From NCBI RefSeq assembly GCF_040958095.1, contig NC_091165.1, positions 26,380,670-26,444,669 on the forward strand: 64,000 nt of DNA, given 5' to 3'. A program made the translations under genes and the position numbers. Positions 1 through 10,256 of this stretch are shown in pieces; the first letter of the stretch is position 1; each line of letters begins with the position of its first letter. The stretch comes from Procambarus clarkii (lineage: Eukaryota; Arthropoda; Malacostraca; Decapoda; Cambaridae). Under the pieces are notes generated by a model that was given only the letters and a program-made list of their open reading frames with translations, was not told the origin of the DNA and made no database searches.

Positions 1-652
1 GAGCTTCTGTGTTTTCCTGGGGGCGACTTCGAGCATTTCAATGCTTGTTTGTTCGCCCCTGCCCTTCTGCGGGATGTTAGTGTGATGCAGCTTCATGTGC
101 AGGTTCCTTCCCTTTCGGCTGCCTTGGTCGCGGAGGATTTGCATACACGTGGCCTGCTGGCTTCAGCCCTGCGTTTCCTCTCCCTCCTCGAGCTGTCCTC
201 GGATTGGCTTGAGTTGGATGTGGAGGCACTTGGGACTGCCCCTCCCGGGGAGAGGGGAGCTGCACAGACAGCGGGATGGCAATGTGTGATGTCATGCTTG
301 GTTGCTCGTTTCTTTTAGGGGAGTTCTATCCACTTATTCGGCTTGTGGTAGCAATAATTTCACCAGAATAGGGGGTTTGTTTTGGGATGCTTACCTTTCT
401 GGGTGCCTGACCCTGTCGATGGCAGACATAGAATGCTTCCAACCACACGGGGGTTTCTATTGGCCATTGCTCCCCATGTCTCTGAGGGGGGCCAGGTTCT
501 GGCTCGTGGTCCCCGGTAGGCCCATAGAACTCCATACACACGACTGATGACAAAGTCTGACAGTAGCATATCAGCCTAGTAGGCTCCGGGGAGGCTCCAG
601 GGAGCCTCCGGGTCTCGCCCAGAAAATGGAGTTTCATTACACTCGATGCTGG
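1..652 (+). mobile_element. DIRS-like retrotransposon, right-end fragment
   Basis: The first 318 bases hold an open frame (49-318) with no start context. Its composition resembles the GC-rich, Phe/Leu/Ser-rich DIRS-like coding remnants further on. Bases 318-652 match a terminal unit seen again at 3158-3700, 15300-15585, 17430-17643 and 24500-24757: a stretch mentioning CGATGGCAGACAT, then a conserved end reading CAGAAAATGG followed by TTTCATTACA. The terminal unit is seen directly. Assigning it to DIRS rests on its repeated position next to RNase H and tyrosine recombinase remnants. The left part of this copy lies outside the window. Confidence 0.5.
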
Positions 653-1094
653 TTTCTTTGCTTCTTGACTTATGTTTAGGCAGGCGGTGCTTGCTTCTTT
701 GGAATCTGCTTGGGCCCTGGTTCTTCGGTTGTCTTCGACTATATGTCTTCTGCTGTTTGCAGAGTCGGCTGTGGTGCAGTATCTACAGGCGGCTTCACCT
801 AGTTGCCATCCTATGTCCGACTTGTTGGTTCTCTTTGGGTTCTCTGGGCGACTGCTTCGCCTGCGTTCCTACCTTCGTCTGTTCCTGAGGGGATCCCGGG
901 TCACCCGGCAGTTGCTCAAGGGTTTTTGCAGTTTGCCATGATGGTCTATCGGCCAGGTCGGGTGTAGCTTCATCGGCTGTTCTGGTTCCTTCAGGGACAT
1001 CCCTTCCTGGGGGCTTTGTGTCGGTTGCTGCATCGCCGGCTTCCTGTTCGGGTTTTTCAGAGTTCAGTGCCTTGGGGCCTACCTGAGCCCTCGC

Positions 1095-1620
1095 TCAATG
1101 TGTTCACAGATGCGTCGTTTCTCAGCTGGGGCTTTGTAACCAGTGCTCACCAGGCCGGCCAGGGTCGGTGGGTTCCGTCCTTCTGTCCTCCCGTCAGGCT
1201 CACAGCATGGCGTGGGAGTTCACGGTGGTGTGGTTGTCGCTCCGGAGGATTCAGGTCGCTCGCGAATCGACGATCAGGCTCCATTCGGACCCCAGTGGTT
1301 CATTGCGTGAGGGGGTTCTCTGCGGTCCTTGGCTCTTCGGGGCTGGTCGCTTCAAGTGACTCGTCTGCTGAGTTCTTGGGGTTTGGCTCTCCTGGCGGTT
1401 CACGTTTCTGGGCTGTCCAATATCTTGGCGGATGGCTTGTCCCAGTTCATTCCCCTGTCCATGGAATGGACAGTCGACGCCAACTCGATCAGTTGGCTCT
1501 GCCAGAAATTCGGGCCCCTGGAAGTTGATCTCTTTGCATCGGCGTGGTCCAGGCGTCTCCCAGTATACCTGGCATCCTTCCCCAACTGTGAGGCCATCGA
1601 GGTCGACACTTTTTGGCAGG
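1095..1620 (+). pseudogene. RNase H domain remnant of DIRS-like element
   Basis: The reading moves between two frames: first TDASFLSWGF (metal-binding Asp of RNase H), then EFTVVWLSLRRIQ with the helix Glu, LHSDPS with the second Asp, and HVSGLSNILADGLSQ, the typical end of retroelement RNase H. It is followed by EVDLFAS, a motif common after RNase H in DIRS and related elements. In the element this enzyme would remove RNA from RNA/DNA hybrids during reverse transcription. At least two frameshifts and a nonsense codon break it, and no intact RT core is visible upstream in this copy. Confidence 0.6.
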
Positions 1621-2073
1621 ACGGTGAGGTGGGGTTACCCTTACCTCTTTCCCCCGGTTCAACTGTTACTCCGGGTCCTGGTTCGCTTGGAGACTTACCA
1701 GGGGAAGAGTCGTTCTTCTGGCTGGCCCAGCCTTGATTTCAGGCACTGCATGCTCAGTGTCCAAACCCGAGGATCTTCCCATGGTTCTGCCTCTTTCAAC
1801 TGATCGGTCCAGTCCGGTACAGGGCTGGTTCTTCTTCTCGAGTCTTTGCGTCTGTAGCTTTTGACTCCGAGTTAATCATCACTTGTATGTGGCGCAGGTG
1901 GCTTCCTTGTTCGTCTCTCACCTGCGTGCTTTGTCTTGGCGACAGTATGAAGTTTCCTGGCTGTCCTTCTGGTTTTTCCTATCACTGTGTAGGTGTTCTT
2001 CGGTCATTGATATGGTTGTTTTGTCCTTCCTCTCGTTGTTGTTCTAGGACCATCATCTGATACCGAATACTGT

Positions 2074-2845
2074 TGTCTCGTATCGTGCGGCTCTAGTGGG
2101 GCCGTTCCAGCTCGCGTTCGGTGTTGATGTTACTTCTGCCATGTTCCGCAAGCTGTCTCGTACGTTGATTCACCTCTGGCCTGCTCATGCACCTCCTGAG
2201 TTGTCCTGTTCTGGACCGAGTTGGACCAGGTGCTCTCTTCTCCTCGGTTTGTGGTGGCCCCTTCGGTTCAGGATTGTTTTTCTAATGCTCTTTTCCTGTT
2301 GGCATTGGCCTCTGGGGGTCGGGTCGGTGAGCTTCATGCTCTCCTCCTGCGCAGAGGTTTCTGCTCCTTCGATCCTGATGGTAGGTTTGTTTGGTTACAG
2401 CCGTTTCCTTCTTTCCTGGCAAAGAATGAGACAGCTGGGTCCTTGGTTGTTGATGCTTGGTTGATCAGGGGTACATCGTGTGTTGTGTCCGCCATTATTT
2501 GTGCACCACGGCTTCGGTGGCCAGGGATGAGCTTTGGATTGACCCGGTTTCCCTCCTTCCCTGTTCCCGGGCTCGGGTCTCTCAGGTCGTCCGCAGGGTT
2601 AAATCTAGCCAGCCTGCGGTCTATCCCTGTGCCCATGACATTCATAAGTTTGCTGCCTTGGCTGCCGTCTTTGGCAACATGTCTTGGATTGACATTTAGG
2701 GCACGGGGTTTTTGGCAGTCAAACATGGTTGTGGCTGCACGCTACCTCATGAATGTTCCTGGGCCTAGTCTAGCCTGTGTTGCATTAACGCGGCGGTCGC
2801 AGTCAGTTGGTCAGTTGTCTCGACTTCGCGTTGAGAAGTGAGGAC
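2074..2845 (+). pseudogene. Tyrosine recombinase remnant of DIRS-like element
   Basis: In one frame LALASGGRVGELHAL carries the first catalytic Arg in the usual G-x-R-x-x-E-L context. After a frame change, HDIHKFAALAAVFG and FWQSNMVVAARYL match the His-x-x-Arg-like box (Arg replaced by His-Lys here) and the C-terminal Trp plus Tyr box of tyrosine recombinases. In DIRS elements this enzyme integrates circular DNA in place of an integrase. Copies 2 and 3 repeat the same blocks, which supports homology. The frame is broken, so no active enzyme is expected. Confidence 0.6.
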
Positions 2846-3319
2846 TGACCGCCTCCCGGGTTAGTCCCTGGTTTTCCTTGTCTTTGGGTAATTAGCTCTG
2901 GACCGACGGAGCTTTCCCCCCCCCCCAGAAAACCAGCATTGAATGTAATGAAATGCCATTTTCTGGGTGAGTTCCGGAGGCTCCCCAGCATCCCTCCCTC
3001 CCTCCCCTCCGGTCGGCGGTGTTTTTCCACGTATTTTGACATCCAGTCTAAGAACTGGTAGCTGGATCACTGGCGCGGGGGTCTTGGGGGGGGGGGGTTG
3101 CGCAGACAGCTGCGTGACACCGTGATGACGTCTTACTAGTTTGCTAATTTTCGTTTGGGGAGTTTTGTGCACTCGTTCGGCTCTCGGTAGCAATAGTTTC
3201 ACCAGAATAGGGGTTTGTTTTGGGACACCTACTTTTCTGGATGTCAGACCCAGTCGATGGCAGACATAGAATGCTCCCAATCACATGGGGGGGTTTCTAT
3301 AAGCCATTGCTCCTCATGC

Positions 3320-3538
3320 CAAGGGGCATAACTGGTCGACCCCTCACAGTGGTCAAGAGAGAACTGGATAAGCACCTCCAAAGGATACCTGATCAACCAG
3401 GCTGTGACTCATACGTCAGGCTGCGAGCAGCCGCGTCCAACAGCCTAGTTGATCAGTCCGGCAACCAGGAGGCCTGGTTGACGACCGGGCCGCGGGGACG
3501 CTAAGCCCCGGAAGCACCTCAAGGTAACCTCAAGGTAT
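3320..3538 (+). mobile_element. LINE gamma 3' end inserted in DIRS-like copy 1
   Basis: The insert encodes the C-terminus of a non-LTR retrotransposon protein (ITGRPLTVVKRELDKHL, then DQPGCDSYVRLRAAASNSL) and ends with the tail ACCGGGCCGCGGGGACGCTA plus a tandem AAGGTAACCTC. The surrounding DIRS terminal unit continues on both sides, and ATGCC stands at both edges as a possible 5 bp target duplication. Strong 5' truncation is normal for target-primed reverse transcription. The same protein end occurs at 49561-49812 on the other strand. Confidence 0.75.
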
Positions 3539-3699
3539 GCCTTTCTGAGGGGGCCAGGGCCTGGTAGGCAAGAACTCCATGCACATTGATTGATGCCAAA
3601 GAGTTATACATATGCATTCAGTCTGGATAGCTCCGGGAAGCCTCCGGGACTCACCCAGAAAATGGCATTTCATTACATTCAATGCTGTTTTTTTTTTTT

Positions 3700-3990
3700 A
3701 AATAGTTGAGTTTGGAAACTTTTTGACATTTATAAAAAACAACAAAAATATATTCTTGAGAATTGCACTAAAAAGTTTTTGCCAAAACCAGGTGCACAGT
3801 GCAGTGGTTAAAATGTGTGAATCATCACCATATTCAAAATTATGGTGTGCATATTAGTGATGCAGTTACTGTATTATGTTCATAAAACAATAAACAAATA
3901 GTTTTGCTCTTATTACACTATATACACAGCTTGTGTGTAAATCACGAAAATTAACACGTGATGAAAAATGTGAGTATTAGACACGAAGGA
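3700..3990. other. AT-rich stretch, nothing recognised
   Basis: No coding frame, splice-bounded exon or repeat signature is seen here. It follows the oligo-T at the DIRS end and precedes a hairpin repeat. Confidence 0.5.
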
Positions 3991-4094
3991 AAACAGGAAT
4001 TTTCTCAACTACAGTACAGGTACTTCCATATTTAATAGTACGTCTTCTGAAGATGTACTATTAAATACGAAAGTACTTAAGGAAATTCCTGTTT
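3991..4094. repeat. Imperfect hairpin repeat
   Basis: The left arm starts AAACAGGAATTTTCT and ends TTTAATAGTACGTCTTC. The right arm is GAAGATGTACTATTAAA onward to GGAAATTCCTGTTT, its imperfect reverse complement. The left arm has about 13 extra bases. It is probably a short foldback element. No protein is encoded. Confidence 0.6.
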
Positions 4095-4283
4095 CAATCC
4101 TTTCTTCATGGTCTGACACTGTCACACAGGTTATATACAAGTATCTGTGTGTTTTGTTCACCATAACGAACCACTAAGTTGGTATGGTGAGTCAAAAAGC
4201 AATGAGGAGTGGCCGCCACACCAGCCAGCCACTCGCCGTCACTCCCTCCCTCAACAACACCTCACTTGCCAACAATCCTCCAA

Positions 4284-4455
<172 letters not shown>

Positions 4456-4464
4456 ACGCACGCA

Positions 4465-7260
4465 CGTCGCATTATCAGAGACGAAACTTGAAGGAAATAT
4501 AATAAATGAAGTCATATTCCCAAGAGGCTATTCAGTTTGGAGACGTGACAGGAAAACTAAGAAGGGAGGAGTGGCTGTACTGGTGAAAAAACACCTGAAG
4601 GTAAGAGAGTTAATATTTGAAAACCCTCGAGATATTGACATAATGGCATTGCAGGTCTGGAATCAGGATGATAAGCTGATAATTTTAAATGCCTACAGCC
4701 CACCAGCAAGCAACACATGGACAAAGGAAGAACTAGATGACAAACGAGAGGGCCTCATAATGGTCATGAGAGATATTATTGCACAAGCAGATAAAGATAA
4801 ATCACGACTGTTGATACTGGGTGACTTCAACTTTAAAGCAATAGACTGGGAGGCCTATGAAGCAAGAACGGAGGACTTTTGGACATGCAGATTTGTGAAC
4901 CTCATTCTGGAGACATTCTTGTATCAACACATAAAGCAGGCCACAAGAATGAGGGAAGGAGATGTACCGTCAGTACTGGATCTAGTATTCACCAGGAAAG
5001 AAGAAGAGATATTTGACATCCAGTACCTTCCTCCCTTGGGAAAGAGTGATCACGTCCTGTTAGACATTGATTATGCTTTAAGATATCATCTAGAAGAAAA
5101 TGGGGACATTGAAACAGTTGATAAACTCGATTTAAGGAGAGGACACTATGGGGAACTTCAAAATTTTTTTAATGAGTGTAATTGGACAGAATTGTTGCTA
5201 GGCAGGGAAGTAAATGAAATGTATGCCAAATTTTTAAAAATATACGAGGAAGGCACACAAACATTCATACCAAAACAGAGGTGCAGGGCCAGAAAACAGG
5301 ATTGGTTCGACAGAAATTGTGAGAGGGCAAGAGACCAAAAGACACAAAAATGGAATCAGTATAGGAAGAGGCCAAACCCTCAAACATACCAGCGATACAA
5401 AGATGCGAGAAACAACTAAACAACAGTAAGGAGAGAGGTTGAAAGAAATTTTGAAAAGGGGATAGCGGATAAATGTAAAACAGAACCGGGCCTATTCTAC
5501 AAATTCATAAACAACAAATTGCAGGTAAAGGATAATATCCAGAGGTTGAAAATGGGAAACAGATTCACGGAAAATGAAAAGGAAATGTGTGAAACATTAA
5601 ATGAAAAGTTCCAAAGTGTGTTTTTACAAAATGAAATCTTCAGAGAACCAGACACAATAAGAATTCCAGAGCACAACATATAGCGGATAGAGGTGTCTAG
5701 AGATGAAGTGGAAAATATGCTCAAGGAGCTCAGTAAGAACAAAGCAGCTGGCCCAGATGGAGTTTCACCATGGGTTCTGAGAGAATGTGCATCTGAGCTC
5801 AGCATTCCAATTCACCTGATCTTTCAGGCATCCCTGTGTACAGGAATCGTAGCAGACGTGTGGAAACAGGCTAACATAGTTCCAATCTACAAAAATGGCA
5901 GCAGGGAAGACCCCCTCAATTATAGACCTGTATCATTGACAAGTGTAATAGTGAAAGTATTGGAAAAACTAATCAAAACTAAATGGGTAGAACACCTGGA
6001 GAGAAATGATATAATATCAGACAGACAGTATGGTTTTCGATCTGGAAGATCCTGTGTATCGAATTTACTCGGTTTCTATGATCGAGCCACGGAGATATTA
6101 CAGGAAAGAGATGGTTGGGTTGACTGCATCTATCTGGACCTAAAAAAGGCTTTCGACAGAGTTCCACATAAGAGGTTGTTCTGGAAACTGGAAAATATTG
6201 GAGGGGTGACAGGTAAGCTTCTAACATGGATGATAAATTTTCTGACTAATAGAAAAATGAGGGCAGTAATCAGAGGCAATGTATCGGAATGGAGAAATGT
6301 CACAAGTGGAGTACCACAGGGTTCAGTTCTTGCACCAGTGATGTTTATTGTCTACATAAATGATCTACCAGTTGGTATACAGAATTATATGAACATGTTT
6401 GCTGATGATGCTAAGATAATAGGAAGGATAAGAAATTTAGATGACTGTCATGCCCTTCAAGAAGACCTGGACAAAATAAGTATATGGAGCACCACTTGGC
6501 AAATGGAATTTAATGTTAATAAATGTCATGTTATGGAATGTGGAATAGGAGAACATAGACCCCACACAACCTATATATTATGTGAGAAATCTTTAAAGAA
6601 TTCTGATAAAGAGAGAGATCTAGGAGTGGTTCTAGATAGAAAACTATCACCTGAGGACCACATAAAGAATATTGTGCAAGGAGCCTATGCAATGCTTTCT
6701 AACTTCAGAATTGCATTTAAATACATGGATGGCAATATACTAAAGAAATTGTTCATGACTTTTGTTAGGCCAAAGCTAGAATATGCAGCTGTTGTGTGGT
6801 GCCCATATCTTAAGAAGCACATCAACAAACTGGAAAAGGTGCAAAGACATGCTACTAAGTGGCCCCCAGAACTGAAGGGCAAGAGCTACGAGGAGAGGTT
6901 AGAAGCATTAAATATGCCAAAACTAGAAGACAGAAGAAAAAGAGGTGATATGATCACTACGTACAAAATAGTAACAGGAATTGATAAAATCGACAGGGAA
7001 GACTTCCTGAGACCTGGAACTTCAAGAACAAGAGGTCATAGATTTAAACTAGCTAAACACAGATGCCGAAGAAATATAAGAAAATTCACCTTCGCAAATA
7101 GAGTGGTAGACGGTTGGAACAAGTTAAGTGAGAAGGTGGTGGAGGCCAAGACCGTCAGTAGTTTCAAAGCGTTATATGACAAAGAGTGCTGGGAAGACGG
7201 GACACCACGAGCGTAGCTCTCATCCTGTAACTACACTTAGGTAATTACTTAGGTAATTAC
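4465..7260 (+). mobile_element. LINE alpha copy A (5'-truncated non-LTR retrotransposon)
   Basis: Homology to LINE alpha copy B begins at 4470, inside the endonuclease domain right after the TA array, and runs to the shared 3' end (CATCCTGTAACTACACTTAG, then a duplicated TTAGGTAATTAC). ORF1 and the first endonuclease motifs are missing. The copy is followed by (AC)n and a second copy of its left flank. The last 1.5 kb is nearly identical to copy B while the first 1 kb is clearly more diverged, so the copy looks mosaic. Confidence 0.92.
4571..7216 (+). pseudogene. LINE alpha ORF2 (endonuclease-reverse transcriptase), two nonsense codons
   Basis: One frame covers the whole stretch and is broken only by TAA at 5417-5419 (TAC in copy B) and TAG at 5681-5683 (GAA in copy B). 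The endonuclease part keeps GDFNFKAIDWEAYE and GKSDHV. The RT part keeps AAGPDGVSPW, NYRPVSLTS, YLDLKKAFDRVPH, SGVPQGSVLAP and the catalytic FADD. The C-terminus carries RRKRGDMITTYKI. The protein would nick target DNA and copy element RNA there. With no N-terminus and two stops it is inactive, but few changes separate it from an open frame, so it is fairly young. Superfamily is CR1/L2/Jockey-like; the exact clade is not decided. Confidence 0.9.
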
Positions 7261-7419
<159 letters not shown>

Positions 7420-7429
7420 AGTATCTACA

Positions 7430-7990
7430 TATGTTTTGTTCACCATAACTGTACAACTAAGCTGGTATGGTGGATTCAGACAATAAAAGAGGTGGCCACA
7501 GAGGCAGCTTCTCCCTCACTCGTTCAAGGCCAGACACACTAACGTTCCTCCTCCCACAATACTGTTTGGAGTGTTATGACACTATATATACACACATTAT
7601 ATATAAGTATCCACATGTTTTATTCACCATAACTGTACAACTAAGCTGGTATCGTCCCCAAAGAGCATAGTGGCTACTCTATACAGCCATGACAAGTCAT
7701 GCAGAGGATGCCACCTCCCTCCCCAAAATGGCTCCTCCCAACATAATCCTTTTGCTGTTATTACTCTAATACACAGATTATATAAGTATCTACATTTGTG
7801 TTCACCATAGCGAACCACTGAGCTGGTATGATGAATGCAGACAAGAGGTGGCCACACAGAGTTAGCAGGCGACGCTATTGCCATCCCTTCCTCAGCATTA
7901 CTCCCACTATACAGTACAACACTAATCCTAACAATCCTGCTATTATCAGAATCCTGATCATTTTTATCACAGTCAGGGATCTTCTGTAAT
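7430..7990. repeat. Local tandem copies of a host repeat
   Basis: Three degenerate copies of one unit (TGTTTTGTTCACCATAAC, then AAGCTGGTATGGTG, then a Pro/Ser-rich GC patch and CTATATACAC) start near 7430, 7617 and 7798. A fourth copy is at 4150-4330 on the other side of LINE alpha A. The LINE therefore inserted into an existing local array. No convincing coding frame is seen. Confidence 0.6.
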
Positions 7991-7999
7991 ACTCTCATC

Positions 8000-8240
8000 A
8001 CTAAATAATACCGGTTACATATATATTTTTTAATTTTTTAGGCGATGCTGTGGTCATAAGCTAAACAGCAGTGCTGAGAGCTCATGCTGCGTGTGCCGGC
8101 CTTGGTAGCTCACTCAGTATTGAGGCTCTCACACCTGTGAATGTTGCCCACGATTTTTTTAAAACATCGCGTGTGTTTACAAGAGCCCTAAGAAAGCTGA
8201 TGTGAACCCCGTGTAGCCGCGGGACTTTTAAAACTTGCGC
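8000..8240. other. Intergenic or intronic, nothing firm
   Basis: No exon or repeat family is assigned. A faint tRNA-like phrase (GGTAGCTCACTCAGTATTGA) near 8105 is too weak to call. Confidence 0.4.
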
Positions 8241-8321
8241 GGTACTCCAAAATATACGATGTGGTGTGCAATTTCGCGACAGTTGCTCAACACATCATAT
8301 GATGTGTTGTGCAGTTTAAGG
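8241..8321. mobile_element. End of a TTAA-type (piggyBac-like) non-autonomous element
   Basis: The sequence ends GTGCAGTTTAAGGG directly before TTAA and contains the perfect palindrome at 8288-8309. The complement of the left end of the complete element at 30098-31485 gives nearly the same series (CACATCATATGA, then TTTAGGGG, then TTAA). The other end of this copy was not found. Confidence 0.5.
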
Positions 8322-8327
8322 GTTAAT

Positions 8328-8372
8328 GAAACCTAACCTAACCTAACCAAATCAAACCTTAACCTAACTAAC
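8328..8372. repeat. CCTAA-type telomere-like repeat
   Basis: Several degenerate AACCT units stand in a row. CCTAA/TTAGG is the arthropod telomere unit. With so few units this is an interstitial tract, not a telomere. Confidence 0.6.
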
Positions 8373-8829
8373 TGTGGATTGAGAGTACATAATAGCTCTA
8401 TTACATAGTTAGTTTTGAATCCACTTCCACCAGGATATTTCCTCCCTGAGGACACATTGATAATATTTCCTATTGTTTTTTCTTCTTTGATGATGAGTTT
8501 AGCAATCCTAAAATTCATATGGTGTTGCTCCTGGTTCCTGTGTCTTATGTGTTGTTGAAGTTATCGATGTAATAACAGGCATACAAATGTTTTAAATCCT
8601 TTTGTCTGGGTTTTAGCATGTTTTACCTATATATGCTTTGTCAGTTATTATAGAATATAGTATAAACCCCCACTATAGTGACCTTGTTAGTTCTGTACCT
8701 GGGCTGTATGCTTTTCCCTAAGATACATTTCAAATTTTAACTTGCAGTTGTTCAGATACATTGCTTGAATTAAAGTTTCTTGATAAATGTGCTTCTCTAT
8801 TATCAAATACTATTAGATATTTTTCACAG

Positions 8830-9025
8830 GAGGGTCATCTCTCAGTGGTGAAAGTGCTGCTGACAGAGTCACGAATCAATGCTGGGGCAGTAAACTTACG
8901 AGGACAGAACCCCTTGCATGTATTGGCCAATTACCCCAAAGACAATGCTGCTGCCATTGCAGAGGTTTTCCTGGAGACTATGCCTGGTTATGATCTTAAT
9001 AAACTAGATGTAGAAGGAAATTCAG
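8830..9025 (+). CDS. ANKFY1: ANKFY1 (Rabankyrin-5), third-last coding exon, ankyrin repeats
   Basis: The exon starts after TTTTCACAG and ends at TTCAG|GTAAG. It is 196 bases long, leaving one base of a split codon. It reads EGHLSVVKVLLTESRINAGA, then LRGQNPLHVLANY and FLETMPGYDLNKLDVEGNS, which is ankyrin-repeat sequence matching the region just before the FYVE domain of ANKFY1 proteins. ANKFY1 binds active Rab5 and acts on early endosomes and in macropinocytosis. The split codon is completed by CT from the next exon (13077), giving Ala and an unbroken frame, which strongly supports both exons. The 5' exons are not recognised in the window, so they should lie upstream of base 1. Confidence 0.92.
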
Positions 9026-9204
9026 GTAAGCTTTTATTTTAGAAATGCTATTTGCTGTTTAAATATATATACTGTACAGTATATCATTGTTGATTTAGAA
9101 GCAACAACCCAAGGATCAGATGTGCACTGACTATCTAAATATGTCTCATATTAAAAGTTTGCAATGATCTTAGTATTTTTAGTGCTTGTCTTCAGATGTA
9201 AACT
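9026..9204. other. Intron sequence, no feature
   Basis: This is the start of the 4.05 kb intron between the two ANKFY1 exons. It is AT-rich with nothing recognised. Confidence 0.6.
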
Positions 9205-9450
9205 CATGTTTTGTTAAATATGACCGAAAAAGTGAGATTAATAATTCTAACACGAATTTTCTCTATTTCTTATGTTTCTTTTTACTGTGGAAGGTAATTG
9301 AAAAATCAATTCTCTAAAATTTATTTTTATTTCTAGTCTGACATGACACTTGAACGCGTTTTGTAATAACTTATTACATTTTCAAAGACTTTAGTTTACA
9401 CACACAACTGTAACTTGAAAACACTAAACAGAGTTTCACTTATTCTAACA
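9205..9450. repeat. Dispersed intronic repeat
   Basis: The block starts TTAAATATGACCGAAAAAGT and ends near TTTTCAAAGACTTTAG. It has no coding frame. I recall very similar blocks as common in decapod genomes, but it occurs only once in this window, so the repeat call rests on recollection. Confidence 0.4.
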
Positions 9451-9639
9451 CTTAAACAGCTTATCCGTCTTACATATACTCGCACTTGGGTGAGGTAATA
9501 TGGTGCAACAGTTTTGGATGAGGTGAACAAATTTGTGACAAACGGAAGACAGAACACGAAACAATGGGGAGGGGGAAGGGGGAGCCCCAGACCACCCCTG
9601 CCAGCTACCTGAGCCTGTCAGTTCTAGGCTGATGTCAGT

Positions 9640-10215
9640 GGGCTTCGGTCGTGTACCTCCAGCTCCAGTTTTTCTTATCGGTTCTTGCTTCGGTGGTGTG
9701 CAAACTGGGAGTATATTCACAAGTACTCGGGCCGCATGTGCTCTGGGTTCCTTTCCTTAAGCGCCTTGTAAGTACTGCCCTTGGGGTTTGGGGCCTCCTT
9801 CCACAAGTCGCCTTGGGAGCTACCTCCGTTGTCAATTACTGCTTGGTACATGTCCACCCTTGGAGTTGGCTGAGGGGTTTTCTTGCTCCTCTGTTTGTCT
9901 CTGGGTAGGGGGTAGTATTTATCACTGGTAGGGGCGTAGGGTACTTGCGCAGCTAGTTTTCACCACTCATAGCGGCCGACTGTGCATCCTCTGGGTACGC
10001 TGCCCTCTTGTGGTTTTTTTTTTTGTTCCATTCCTTGGCAGGGATCTGCCCTTGGGTGGGTCCCACCCTCTGTATATATATTTGGGTGGGTCCCACCCCC
10101 CACCCTCTGTATATATATTTGTGGTACCCTTGCTAGGCCCCCGTGCGTGGACACATCCCAGGGGTGCAGTCTTAGAAGTTTGTTTGGTAATATTGGAAGC
10201 CGGTTAGTAGTACCC
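9640..10215 (+). repeat. GC-rich repeat with short tandem duplication, possibly DIRS 5' region
   Basis: The block is T/G-rich and resembles the non-coding leader seen at 18155-18580 in DIRS copy 4. At 10054-10123 a unit containing GGGTGGGTCCCACCCTCTGT and a TATATAT run is duplicated in tandem. LINE zeta follows at 10257. No intact protein is seen. Confidence 0.4.
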
Positions 10216-10256
10216 TGCCTGGGCTTCCCTTACTTCCTTTACTTCCCTTATCCTAC

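Larger units (their letters stand above)
653..3700 (+). mobile_element. DIRS-like retrotransposon copy 1 (decayed)
   Basis: The region carries, in order, an unrecognised hydrophobic remnant (670-940), an RNase H remnant (about 1095-1620), a tyrosine recombinase remnant (about 2075-2845), a short segment at 2938-2990 that is the inverted complement of the element end, and the terminal unit ending near 3690. RNase H followed by tyrosine recombinase with inverted rather than direct termini is the hallmark of DIRS elements. Coding frames are broken many times, so this is a fossil. A LINE gamma 3' end is inserted at 3320-3538. The left boundary is uncertain. Confidence 0.6.

Noticed and set aside
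8328..8372. Telomere
   Set aside because: Only a few degenerate CCTAA units, with a spliced gene directly after them. It is an interstitial tract.
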